From: Fimiplasma intestinipullorum
GTDB lineage: Bacteria; Bacillota_I; Bacilli_A; Erysipelotrichales; Coprobacillaceae
NCBI GenBank assembly: GCA_018715065.1
Contig: DVMJ01000030.1
Location: 1-52,901 of the forward strand
Direction of reading: 5' to 3'
Length of the DNA: 52,901 bases
Both the position numbers and the translations under genes were made by a program. Positions 1 through 7,801 of the stretch are shown here, in pieces (position 1 is the stretch's first letter; each line of letters opens with the position of its first letter). Below the pieces are notes generated by a model. That model did no database searches. It saw only the letters and a program-made list of their open reading frames with translations, and was not told the origin of the DNA.

Positions 1-31
1 TGATCTCGTCTTCTGTGAATCTTTTTCTCAT
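1..31 (-). CDS. N-terminus of a transposase (partial, runs off the window)
   Basis: Only ten codons are visible, reading M-R-K-R-F-T-E-D-E-I from an ATG at 31 down to the window edge. A purine-rich GGTAGGA-type ribosome site precedes it. Similar basic openings are common in IS3-family OrfA proteins, and the adjoining sequence looks like an IS terminus. The identification rests on this short stretch and its context. Confidence 0.4.
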   Translation of the reverse strand, partial: MRKRFTEDEI

Positions 32-125
32 CTTGCTTGTCCTACCAGCACATTTATCTGAAGCAAAAATGGCACCTATAGATGGTGCCAGTACTGTCAA
101 CGTACTGTCCTTTCTACAGGTACCA
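1..125 (-). mobile_element. End of an insertion sequence, probably IS3 family
   Basis: Read on the minus strand, the stretch starts with TGGTACCTGTAG near position 125, contains a GGCACC/GGTGCC hairpin (about 70-90), and runs into a transposase-like start codon at 31. A TG-starting terminus followed by a short leader and a small basic first frame fits the left end of an IS3-type element. Only one end is in the window, so terminal repeats and target duplications cannot be checked. The terminus lies 17 bases beyond the stop codon of the Clp ATPase gene, where that gene's terminator would be expected. Confidence 0.45.
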
Positions 126-142
126 TTTTAGACCTAAATCTT

Positions 143-2206
143 TTATACCTTTTCCAGATAATGTGCAAATAAATAGTGTTTAAGGGAACGCTGAAGCGCT
201 CTGGCGCCATATCGCTCCACTTGGCTAGCGGCAATGATTTCTTCCATCTCGGAGGTCGAAAGCTGGATCTCCCGATGCAATTTCTCATTATACGCCTTTA
301 AATTATTTTCAATGATCTGACAACAGACTTCCCGGCTTAATGGCTGAAAATAAAAAATCTGATCAATACGATTCATGAACTCATAGGAGAAATAGTTTTC
401 CAGGATCTGTTGGGTGGGATGCGTGGCCTGCTGAAAACCAAGACGCTTAGGTGCCTGCAGATGATGACCGATGTTGCTTGTCATAATAATGATACAGTCT
501 CGAAAGGAAACGGGCTGCTTACGGCTGTCCGTCAGCTCCCCTTCATCAAAAACCTGCAGGAATAAATGCAGGACATCCCGATGCGCTTTTTCAATTTCAT
601 CTAATAACACTACGCTGTGGGGTTGGCGGCGGATCGTCGATAACAGCGGGGAAGGATCTTCATAACCGACATAACCGGGCGGGGCCCCCAGGATCTTCGC
701 CACAGCCGAAGCTTCGCGGTATTCGGACATATCTAAACGAACCAGATACTGGGCACTGCCATAATAAGTGCGTGCGATCCATTTGGCCATCTCGGTCTTG
801 CCAACACCCGTCGGACCCACAAACAGAAAGACAGCTCTTGGCTGACTGGCAACATTAAGACCGGCCTCCATCATCGTTAAATGCTCAATAACGCCATCGA
901 TCACTGCATCCTGACCCAAAAGCACCGCATGCAGCTTGTTTGCCAGTCGACTCAACGGCTGATCCTGATGAAGATTCACACCGCTTAATTTCTCAACCAC
1001 CTCCAAAACATCCTGTTTTGAGAGCTGGGAGAGGTGGGCCATTCTGGCATGCACACAGGCGAGATCGAGCACATCCAGCGCTTTATCCGGCTGATGGCGT
1101 TCATTGAGATAACGGTTGGAATCATCGACAATCTCAGGCAGGAGTTCATCGGGGATCGTGATCTCGTGATAGCTCTCATACTGACTTTTGAGCCCGCTTA
1201 GGATCCGGCAGACATTTTCGCGGCCTTCTTCTTTCAGATCGATCTTTTGAAAGCGGCGATTGAGCGCCCGATCCTTTTCGAACAGACGCACATATTCTTC
1301 ATAAGTGGTGGCCCCGATACACGTAATTTCTCCACGTGCCAGGTAGGGTTTGAGAATATTGGAGGCATCGATGGCTCCTTCGGCGCCACCAGCCCCGACC
1401 AGATTATGGATCTCATCAATAAATAAGATGACCTGTCCATCTTCTTTGACCTTCCGAATGATCTTTTTGAGTTTATCTTCAAATTCGCCACGATACTTCG
1501 TACCGGCGACCACACTGGCGAGATCCAATTCATAAAGCACTTTGTCGTCAAGCTGAGGCGGCACTTCCTGATGATTCATCATCTGGGTCAGTTTTTCAAC
1601 CAATGCGGTTTTCCCGACGCCGGCATCCCCGACAATCAGGGCATTATTTTTCTCTTTACGGCATAAGATCTCAATCAGCATCCCCACTTCCTGCTCACGC
1701 CCGATGACATGCACCGGTTTTTTAGCCAACTTACGATTCAGATTGATCAGATCATCAATGGCATCCAACTGCTCATGGCTGATTCCCTGACTTTTCAGTT
1801 CATCCTCCAGCCAGTCAAAATCCAGATCGTAGGCCGCCAGGATCTCATGTGCTACACTCTCCTTTTGGATAAGCAGGGCATAGCTCAGCGTTTGCAGAGA
1901 TACTTTTTTTTCGTGATGCTCACCCGCCTCCAAGACTGCGTTTTCAAGTATCTGTTTAAATACCTGCGTATATTCCATATAATAAGGGCGTGTCTCCACA
2001 CGTCCAAACAGACGCACCAGATCCGCTTCAACGGCTTCCTCACTGACGCCCTGACTGGCTAACAGGCTAGCCAGTTTTGCTTCTTTCATTCTTAAAAGAG
2101 AAAGAAGCAGATGTTCACTTCCCACGTTCTGATGGCCAAGGTCAAAAGCGATGCTCTCTGCCACCACGATGGCCTTCTGCGCTTTCTCTGAGAATTTCAT
2201 TAACAT
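143..2206 (-). CDS. Clp/Hsp100 ATPase subunit, ClpA/ClpC-like without the M domain
   Basis: This is an AAA+ unfoldase that would feed substrates to ClpP. A Clp N-domain occupies about residues 1-140. NBD1 has Walker A GDAGVGKT at 193-200 and a DEIH Walker B. NBD2 has GPTGVGKT at 464-471 and DEIE. An LGF tripeptide near 589-591 sits where the ClpP-binding loop is expected. At about 687 residues it is shorter than typical ClpC (around 810), because the coiled-coil middle domain between NBD1 and NBD2 is absent. The start at 2206 follows AGGTG by four bases; ATG 2200 is an alternative. No ctsR or mcsAB neighbours are present. Confidence 0.9.
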   Translation of the reverse strand: MLMKFSEKAQKAIVVAESIAFDLGHQNVGSEHLLLSLLRMKEAKLASLLASQGVSEEAVEADLVRLFGRVETRPYYMEYTQVFKQILENAVLEAGEHHEKKVSLQTLSYALLIQKESVAHEILAAYDLDFDWLEDELKSQGISHEQLDAIDDLINLNRKLAKKPVHVIGREQEVGMLIEILCRKEKNNALIVGDAGVGKTALVEKLTQMMNHQEVPPQLDDKVLYELDLASVVAGTKYRGEFEDKLKKIIRKVKEDGQVILFIDEIHNLVGAGGAEGAIDASNILKPYLARGEITCIGATTYEEYVRLFEKDRALNRRFQKIDLKEEGRENVCRILSGLKSQYESYHEITIPDELLPEIVDDSNRYLNERHQPDKALDVLDLACVHARMAHLSQLSKQDVLEVVEKLSGVNLHQDQPLSRLANKLHAVLLGQDAVIDGVIEHLTMMEAGLNVASQPRAVFLFVGPTGVGKTEMAKWIARTYYGSAQYLVRLDMSEYREASAVAKILGAPPGYVGYEDPSPLLSTIRRQPHSVVLLDEIEKAHRDVLHLFLQVFDEGELTDSRKQPVSFRDCIIIMTSNIGHHLQAPKRLGFQQATHPTQQILENYFSYEFMNRIDQIFYFQPLSREVCCQIIENNLKAYNEKLHREIQLSTSEMEEIIAASQVERYGARALQRSLKHYLFAHYLEKV

Positions 2207-2291
2207 ATCACACCTGCTTTCTCTACACATCTTATTCATTACCTTTTAAATTATTAACACTCTGGCATTTTTTAAACAGGCAAAAATATGC

Positions 2292-2297
2292 TACAAT
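2292..2297 (+). promoter_or_regulatory. Extended -10 promoter element of the nuclease-helicase gene
   Basis: TG-C-TACAAT lies 25 bases upstream of the ATG at 2322. The -35 position is T-rich but poor, as is usual for an extended -10 promoter. An AGGTG ribosome site follows. Confidence 0.45.
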
Positions 2298-2321
2298 AAA
2301 GATATCAAAGAAGGTGTTACC

Positions 2322-4670
2322 ATGTTGGAAATGAGGATCTCCGTCCGTGAGCTCGTCGAGTTTATCAGCCGTGGCGGGAGCATTCAAAATGAATTGACGA
2401 ATCCGGTGCGTGCCCTGGAAGGGACCCGCATCCATCAAATGCTGCAAAAAAAGCAGGCTGAACAGTACCATAGCGAAATCAGCCTGACCTATACCCATGC
2501 TTTTGATGAGAACACACGACTAATCTTGCAGGGACGTGCTGACGGCATCATCATCGATGAAACAGGCGTCACCATTGACGAGATCAAATCCACTTCCGAA
2601 CCGCTTGAAGAGATCACGCACATCACCCATCATATGGTGCATTATGACCAGGCCAGAATGTATGCCTATATTTATGCCATCCAGCATGAGCTCACTGCCA
2701 TTTCTGTTCAGCTGACTTATTATCAGGTGGACACAAATGCGCTCAAACAGCTCAAAGAGACCCTCTCGATCGGCGAACTTTGTGCCTTCTTTCAAGAAAA
2801 GATGAATGCCTACTATCGCTTTATACATAATATAGACCAGTATCAGCAGCTGCGTGATGCTTCCCTGCACGATCTGCCCTTCCCTTATGCCACCTATCGC
2901 GTCGGTCAAAAGGAAATGGCAGTGTCTGTCTTTAATGCCATCGTCAAAAAAGAAAACCTCTTCATTCAGGCCGCTACCGGCATCGGCAAGACGATGTCTA
3001 CACTTTATCCGAGCCTGCGTGCTTTAGAAAGAGGCTACACGTCCAAGATCATGTATCTGACGGCCAAGACCATTACACGCCAGGTTGCCGAGGATTCCTT
3101 AAATGATCTGCGCCGTCTGCAGGTCCATATCCGCTCGGTGACGCTGACAGCCAAAGAAAAGATCTGTTTCATGGAAGAAGTCGCCTGTCATCCCAAAAGC
3201 TGTCCCTATGCCAACCGCCATTATGACCGTGTTAATGATGCCCTTTATGACATTTTAGTGCATGAAGAAAACTTTGAGCGTGCCGTGATCGAAAACTATG
3301 CCCGCAAACATCGCGTCTGTCCGTTTGAATTTTCCCTGGACCTCTTCAATTTCTGTGATATTTCCATCAGTGACTATAATTATGCTTTCGACCCTAAGGT
3401 CTACTTGAAACGGGCTTTTGAAACCGGAAACGATTATACCTTGCTGGTGGATGAGGCCCACAACCTGGTCGATCGGGCCCGTCAGATGTACTCCGCCACG
3501 CTTTCCCTGAACACGATCCAAGCCTGTCTCAAAGCTTTCAGTCCAAAAAAAGGCAAGCTCTATCAGGCCACACGTAAACTCTCCCTCTATCTTAAAGACC
3601 TGCAGAAGCAAAATAGAGCAAAACCCGTTCGTTATGTCGCCGTCCCGACCGAGCTGATCGACCTAATGAATCGCTGGATCGGACTGGCGCGTCCCGTTCT
3701 GCCCGAATTGGAAGATGAAAAGCTCCAGCCTGTTCTCCAGGATCTCTATTTCATGGTACTGGATGTACAGCGTATCCTGGATCTTTATCACGAGCAATAC
3801 ATCACCTATTTAGAGGAAACCAAGGAAGATACCCGGCTCGTCCTCTTCTGTTTGAACCCCCAAAAACCTCTTCGGCAGATCTATCGCAAGGTCAATAGTG
3901 TGATCCTCTTTTCAGCTACCCTGATCCCGATTACCTATTTTTATGATCTATTGGGCGGCAAGGCCCCCGATCGCAAGCTGTATTTTGCTTCGCCCTTTCC
4001 ACCTGAACATAAATGCCTGTTAGTGGCCCGCGATTTTAAAGAGACCTATCGTTATCGCGAATCCTATCTGCCAAACTTAAATCAATATCTCAAAAAGGTC
4101 ACGACCTACCGCCAGGGACATTATCTCGTCTTTTTCCCATCCTATCAGTATCTTGATAAGGCATGGGAAGCTTTTCAACAGCAATATCCTGACATTCATG
4201 TTGAAAAACAGGATCCTAACCTCACGGAAGAACAAAAAAGCGATTTTTTAAATCAATTCAGGCAAAATACGCATGAGACCACTCTCTTTTTCTGCGTGCT
4301 GGGCGGTCTGTTCTCCGAAGGACTCGACTTCAAAGGTGATCAGGTCATCGGCGTCATCATTGTCAGTGTGGGACTGCCCCAACTTTCCTTAGAAAGAGAT
4401 CTGATCAGGCAGCACTTTGATCAGGAGGATAAAGGATACGCATATGCCTATGTCTATCCCGGCTTCAACAAAGTGCTCCAGGCTGCCGGACGACTGATCC
4501 GCCACGAAGAAGATCACGGGATCATCCTGCTGCTTGATGAACGCTATCAAAGAGATCCCTATCCTCAGCTCTTCCCATCTGAGTGGTCCAATGTCCGACT
4601 GACAACACTTCAAACCATTGAACAGCAAGTGTCAAATTTCGCAAGTATTTTCATTGAAAACAATGAATAA
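2322..4670 (+). CDS. PD-(D/E)XK nuclease fused to an XPD/DinG-type helicase
   Basis: This is a predicted DNA repair enzyme with an N-terminal RecB/Cas4-like nuclease domain and a superfamily 2 iron-sulfur helicase. The nuclease signature is GRADG (D74) followed by DEIK at 86-89. The helicase has Walker A ATGIGKT at 218-224, four cysteines (282, 289, 294, 333) placed as in the XPD Fe-S domain, DEAH at 377-380 and a C-terminal QAAGRLIR motif VI. At 782 residues it is full length. The ATG follows GAAGGTG by six bases. It is divergent from the Clp gene. The substrate is unknown; fork or flap processing is an inference from the domain pairing. Confidence 0.88.
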   Translation: MLEMRISVRELVEFISRGGSIQNELTNPVRALEGTRIHQMLQKKQAEQYHSEISLTYTHAFDENTRLILQGRADGIIIDETGVTIDEIKSTSEPLEEITHITHHMVHYDQARMYAYIYAIQHELTAISVQLTYYQVDTNALKQLKETLSIGELCAFFQEKMNAYYRFIHNIDQYQQLRDASLHDLPFPYATYRVGQKEMAVSVFNAIVKKENLFIQAATGIGKTMSTLYPSLRALERGYTSKIMYLTAKTITRQVAEDSLNDLRRLQVHIRSVTLTAKEKICFMEEVACHPKSCPYANRHYDRVNDALYDILVHEENFERAVIENYARKHRVCPFEFSLDLFNFCDISISDYNYAFDPKVYLKRAFETGNDYTLLVDEAHNLVDRARQMYSATLSLNTIQACLKAFSPKKGKLYQATRKLSLYLKDLQKQNRAKPVRYVAVPTELIDLMNRWIGLARPVLPELEDEKLQPVLQDLYFMVLDVQRILDLYHEQYITYLEETKEDTRLVLFCLNPQKPLRQIYRKVNSVILFSATLIPITYFYDLLGGKAPDRKLYFASPFPPEHKCLLVARDFKETYRYRESYLPNLNQYLKKVTTYRQGHYLVFFPSYQYLDKAWEAFQQQYPDIHVEKQDPNLTEEQKSDFLNQFRQNTHETTLFFCVLGGLFSEGLDFKGDQVIGVIIVSVGLPQLSLERDLIRQHFDQEDKGYAYAYVYPGFNKVLQAAGRLIRHEEDHGIILLLDERYQRDPYPQLFPSEWSNVRLTTLQTIEQQVSNFASIFIENNE

Positions 4671-4706
4671 TTTATTTATAATAAAAGAAATGAAAGGATG
4701 ATAGCA

Positions 4707-5219
4707 ATGGGAAACATAGGTGAAATTATCAATATGATCCTGCCTTGGATTTTATTACTATTCCTGCTCTATTTCACACTAGTCTTAATTTCTTATGGTA
4801 TTGGTTTAATTAGAGCGCGCAAAAAGGATAACTCGATCCGCTTAGCCTTGAACACTTTAGGAAAGGTCTTTTTTGGTGCCCTGCTGGTGCTCTATCTGAT
4901 CATTCTCTTGAATACGATTCGTTTAGAGATCCTCATTTGGTCACAGCCAGGAGAGTTAGAAACCAAGATCCAGGCAGCTTTACAGGTACCTAACCTGCTT
5001 ACTGTCTTCACACTGCTTTTCGCCACTGAAACGCAGGACATTTTCTTTATTGGTAAGAAGAACGTATTGATAGGAAACAGTATGTTTGAGTTCCGTCGTA
5101 TGAAAAGAATTCAATATCCTAAAAAGCATAAGATCTCTTTTATCTACGGACAAAAACAGTACACCTACTCTATTCGATTTGTGGATATTTCACAATTGAA
5201 AATGAAGATCACAAAATAA
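4707..5219 (+). CDS. Small membrane protein of unknown function
   Basis: The 170-residue protein has hydrophobic segments at about residues 8-35 and 55-75 and perhaps a third near 95-110. A hydrophilic C-terminal half carries alternating basic and aromatic residues, reminiscent of a small PH-like DUF5673 domain, which is a weak resemblance only. The upstream ATG at 4698 abuts the AAAGG ribosome site, so ATG 4707, eight bases farther on, is the likelier start. It lies 36 bases behind the helicase gene and ends in a double terminator. Confidence 0.6.
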   Translation: MGNIGEIINMILPWILLLFLLYFTLVLISYGIGLIRARKKDNSIRLALNTLGKVFFGALLVLYLIILLNTIRLEILIWSQPGELETKIQAALQVPNLLTVFTLLFATETQDIFFIGKKNVLIGNSMFEFRRMKRIQYPKKHKISFIYGQKQYTYSIRFVDISQLKMKITK

Positions 5220-5240
5220 GGATCGGCGGATCCTTTTTAA
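5219..5240 (+). terminator. Intrinsic terminator
   Basis: AAGGATC, a four-base loop, GATCCTT and a T run directly follow the stop codon of the small membrane protein gene. Confidence 0.7.
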
Positions 5241-5243
5241 ACG

Positions 5244-5283
5244 AAAACAACCAGTTGTCAAACGCCAACTGGTTGTTTTGTTT
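5244..5283. terminator. Bidirectional intrinsic terminator
   Basis: A perfect 14-bp stem (5244-5257 with 5266-5279), flanked by A on one side and T on the other, separates two convergent transcription units. Confidence 0.8.
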
Positions 5284-5355
5284 AGAGCAAACGCCTCTTC
5301 TTAACAAAAAACTGCTTTATGCATACCAATCAGATCATGAGAGCGATCCTACGAG

Positions 5356-5841
5356 CTATCGTTGCTTTTCGATTTCTTCAACCCAACGACCGACCTCTTC
5401 TTTCGAAGCAAATGCATGGAAGACCTTTCCTTCGATCCAGTTCGCATTCGGACAGCATCCTTTTAATTGATGTAAGGTCTCTCCCATCCCGCTGCCGCCG
5501 GAAGTGGCAAAGATCACAATGGTCTTCCCCTTAAAATCAGCGCTCTCTAAAAAAGTTGAAATGATCCGGGGCGCTTCATACCGCCAGATAGGAAAACCAA
5601 GATAGATCGTGTCATATGTCGAAGGATCGACCTCCAGATCAGCCATCTCTGGACGGCTATGAACATCTTTCATTTCAACGCTGCTTCTGGAATGAGGATC
5701 ATGCCAGTTCAGATCCGCATGCGTATAAGCCATCTTCGGTTTGATCTCACAGACATCCGCCTCTAAGATCTTGGCCATCGTTTGACCAATTTGACGAGTG
5801 GTGCCACTCGCCGAAAAATAAGCAACTAATGTTTTATGCAT
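5356..5841 (-). CDS. Flavodoxin-like protein
   Basis: This 161-residue protein has the FMN phosphate loop near its start (Y-F-S-A-S-G-T-T at about 8-15), the G-F-P-I-W loop near residue 85 and an S-G-G-S-G-M-G loop near 115, all typical of short-chain flavodoxins. It would be a cytoplasmic one- or two-electron carrier. AGGAAAGGAATG precedes the ATG. The downstream neighbour on the same strand is the upstream-lying regulator unit's permease chimera at 5891-6721, with about 50 bases between them. In a hydrogenase-bearing anaerobe a low-potential carrier is unsurprising, but its partner is not identifiable here. Confidence 0.85.
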   Translation of the reverse strand: MHKTLVAYFSASGTTRQIGQTMAKILEADVCEIKPKMAYTHADLNWHDPHSRSSVEMKDVHSRPEMADLEVDPSTYDTIYLGFPIWRYEAPRIISTFLESADFKGKTIVIFATSGGSGMGETLHQLKGCCPNANWIEGKVFHAFASKEEVGRWVEEIEKQR

Positions 5842-5890
5842 AAAAATTCATTCCTTTCCTATTGAAGTAATGATCCGTTAACGCTACTAA

Positions 5891-6721
5891 TCAAACAAAT
5901 AGATTGACCAGGATGCCTGTCGCTAGCGAGAAAAGCATGACATAAGCCAGATATAAACAAAAATGCTTCAAACCTAAAACAATCTTAAGTGCGCCGAGAT
6001 TGGTGATCTTCGTCGAAGGTCCGGTCAACATAAAAGCTGCCGCACTTCCCATGCTCATCCCATCATAAAGCCACTGCTGCAATAATGGAATGGTTCCTCC
6101 ACCACAGGCATATAAGGGAACACCGATCGTTGCAGCCATCAAAACACCCAGTGCTTCGTTTCCACCAAATAAGTCTGTCATCAAACGACTAGGGACATAG
6201 CGCTGGAACAGAGCAGAAAGCAAGATCCCCAGCAAAAAATACGGCCCTGTTGCAAGGATGTTTCGACCTAAATTTTTTAAGAAACGCCAAAGCGGATTCG
6301 GATCAGTATCGCGATTCACTGGCGCAGCCAAACCATCAAAATGAAAGAAAGTGCGTCCCTTAAAGAACCACCGTACACAAAGCCCCGCGATGACCCCACA
6401 AAAAAGCGCGCTTGCTAACCGGATCAACTCTCCCACTAATTCCGGGCGCAGAAAATTGCTGGCTGGCGGTTCACCTGTAGATAGCTTGACTGCAATCTTC
6501 CCTGTCGGTGTCCAATCGAGCGCCTGATAAACGGCCATCAGACCAGCAGCAGAGATATCGGTGGTCATATAGACAACCGAAGCATTTTCTGTTCCGGCTT
6601 CTACCGCATGACTCGTTTGAACATCACCAGTCGTCTGCGATACGGCAGGTGTTTCCCGCTTGCAGGCAGCAAGCGTAAAGATCAAGCTCCATGCTAATAA
6701 CATGGTTAAAAATCTTTTCAT
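5891..6721 (-). CDS. Chimeric protein: DUF362-like lipoprotein N-terminus joined to a permease C-terminal half
   Basis: Residues 1-20 form a lipoprotein signal peptide with lipobox L-A-A-C. Residues about 48-98 resemble the start of DUF362 proteins (D-I-S-A-A-G-L, K-I-A-V-K-L-S-T-G-E-P). From about residue 100 the sequence changes abruptly into the C-terminal half of a YraQ/ArsP-type permease, with several membrane helices and G-V-P-L-Y-A-C-G-G-G-T-I-P. Neither family is complete: the DUF362 metal or Fe-S region and the N-terminal permease half are missing. The simplest reading is an in-frame deletion fusing two neighbouring genes, with the junction near 6421-6427. Whether the product works is doubtful. 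An assembly collapse is the alternative. Confidence 0.65.
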   Translation of the reverse strand: MKRFLTMLLAWSLIFTLAACKRETPAVSQTTGDVQTSHAVEAGTENASVVYMTTDISAAGLMAVYQALDWTPTGKIAVKLSTGEPPASNFLRPELVGELIRLASALFCGVIAGLCVRWFFKGRTFFHFDGLAAPVNRDTDPNPLWRFLKNLGRNILATGPYFLLGILLSALFQRYVPSRLMTDLFGGNEALGVLMAATIGVPLYACGGGTIPLLQQWLYDGMSMGSAAAFMLTGPSTKITNLGALKIVLGLKHFCLYLAYVMLFSLATGILVNLFV

Positions 6722-6818
6722 ACATTCCTCCTTTTCTTTCTCCTATCCATCCATTTATTAAAAGCATGATTTACCTTCCTTTAACTATATTATAAAAAAC
6801 ATTGGTTTGCCTGTCCAA

Positions 6819-6854
6819 TTCCTGAAAGACATATTTCAATATGCTTTTCAGGAA
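6819..6854. repeat. Long near-perfect palindrome
   Basis: TTCCTGAAA pairs with TTTTCAGGAA and the inner CATATT pairs with AATATG, making a hairpin or dyad of 36 bases in the gap between the chimeric permease gene and the regulator gene. No clean T tract follows. It could be an operator, an RNA processing site or a terminator remnant. Confidence 0.5.
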
Positions 6855-6941
6855 TGTATTAGGTAAGAACAGTATATAAAAGCAGCAGCCCCAAAAGAAA
6901 AGACATAGGGATGCCGCCACTAAAGAAAATAAGATGGTACA

Positions 6942-6963
6942 ATAAAAAAGCGCCGGAGCGCTT
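6942..6963 (-). terminator. Intrinsic terminator of the MurR/RpiR gene
   Basis: On the minus strand AAGCGC-TCCG-GCGCTT followed by TTTT begins at the stop codon. Confidence 0.75.
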
Positions 6964-7708
6964 AATAGTTCTGATAATAACGAACCCGGATCAAATCCAG
7001 GATCATCATCGTCTGGTAATTAAACTGCAAACTGTCAAATTTGCCTAAAACATGGATGACTTCATCTGCACAAAGATTCTTATATTCACGGTATTTATCA
7101 TTTTGGGTAATCAGCAGGATATCCGCCGCACATATTCCCTGATCGACCAGCTCTTCCACATAGGATTCCATCGTACGTCCCGTAGCGGTAATAAAGACGA
7201 CCAGATCATCCTCGCCAAAGCGGAAATTCTGATCAAACTGGTGATATTCGACGACTTCTTTACCCAGGGTAATCATGTCTGTCTGAAAATCAACAGAGAC
7301 CGAGCGCGGATAAAGCGCCCCCACGACCACTACCCGTTGTTTATGGAAAATCATATCACAGATCTGATCAATCAGAGAAAGCAGCGCTTCGCTCGTACAT
7401 GTCACATCTAAATGTCTCAGAAAACTCGTTTCATCAATATTCAGCATACGAGCATGAATCTGTGATAAACGTAACGCGTGATCGGCCAACAGGCGTTCCT
7501 GAAAATTTTCAAAGCTATCATAACCTAAATGTTCAACAAAATCATAAAACTCGCTTTTCCGAAAATGGCCCTCTGCCAAAAAAGTATCCAGATCGTAATT
7601 TTGCATTTGCGTATAATGCTTCACAATAAAATTCCCGATCCGATACATATGATCATCATCCAGGCAGCCATTCAAATAGCGCAGGATCCTAGAAATCATG
7701 ATTTCCAT
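6962..7708 (-). CDS. MurR/RpiR-family transcriptional regulator
   Basis: The 248-residue protein has an N-terminal RpiR-type helix-turn-helix region (about 1-80) and a SIS sugar-phosphate-binding domain (about 105-240, with V-V-V-V-G and the F-I-T-A-T-G-R-T loop). Such proteins sense phosphosugars and control sugar or cell-wall recycling genes. The ATG at 7708 lies seven bases after AAAGGTGG; the upstream GTG would overlap that site. No sugar operon adjoins it, so the regulon is unknown. Confidence 0.85.
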   Translation of the reverse strand: MEIMISRILRYLNGCLDDDHMYRIGNFIVKHYTQMQNYDLDTFLAEGHFRKSEFYDFVEHLGYDSFENFQERLLADHALRLSQIHARMLNIDETSFLRHLDVTCTSEALLSLIDQICDMIFHKQRVVVVGALYPRSVSVDFQTDMITLGKEVVEYHQFDQNFRFGEDDLVVFITATGRTMESYVEELVDQGICAADILLITQNDKYREYKNLCADEVIHVLGKFDSLQFNYQTMMILDLIRVRYYQNY

Positions 7709-7773
7709 TCGCAACACCACCTTTGTCTCTATTGTACAATAAATCCTGCGTGAAACGAAAGCATTTTCAAAAT

Positions 7774-7801
7774 AAAAAAATCAGAGATCTTCTCTCTGAT
7801 T
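7774..7801 (-). terminator. Intrinsic terminator of the CydDC-like operon
   Basis: AATCAGAGA, a GAAG loop, a matching ATCTCTGATT arm and T7 lie at the 3' end of the ABC operon on the minus strand. Confidence 0.75.

Noticed and set aside
97..288. 63-codon frame on the minus strand at the left edge
   Set aside because: It lies in the end of the Clp gene and the IS terminus, has no ribosome site and an unnatural composition.
6962..7708. Control of the CydDC-like operon by the adjacent MurR/RpiR regulator
   Set aside because: The genes are separated by a terminator, and the shared GTTAG-N6-CTAAC palindrome does not resemble a site expected for this family near its own gene.
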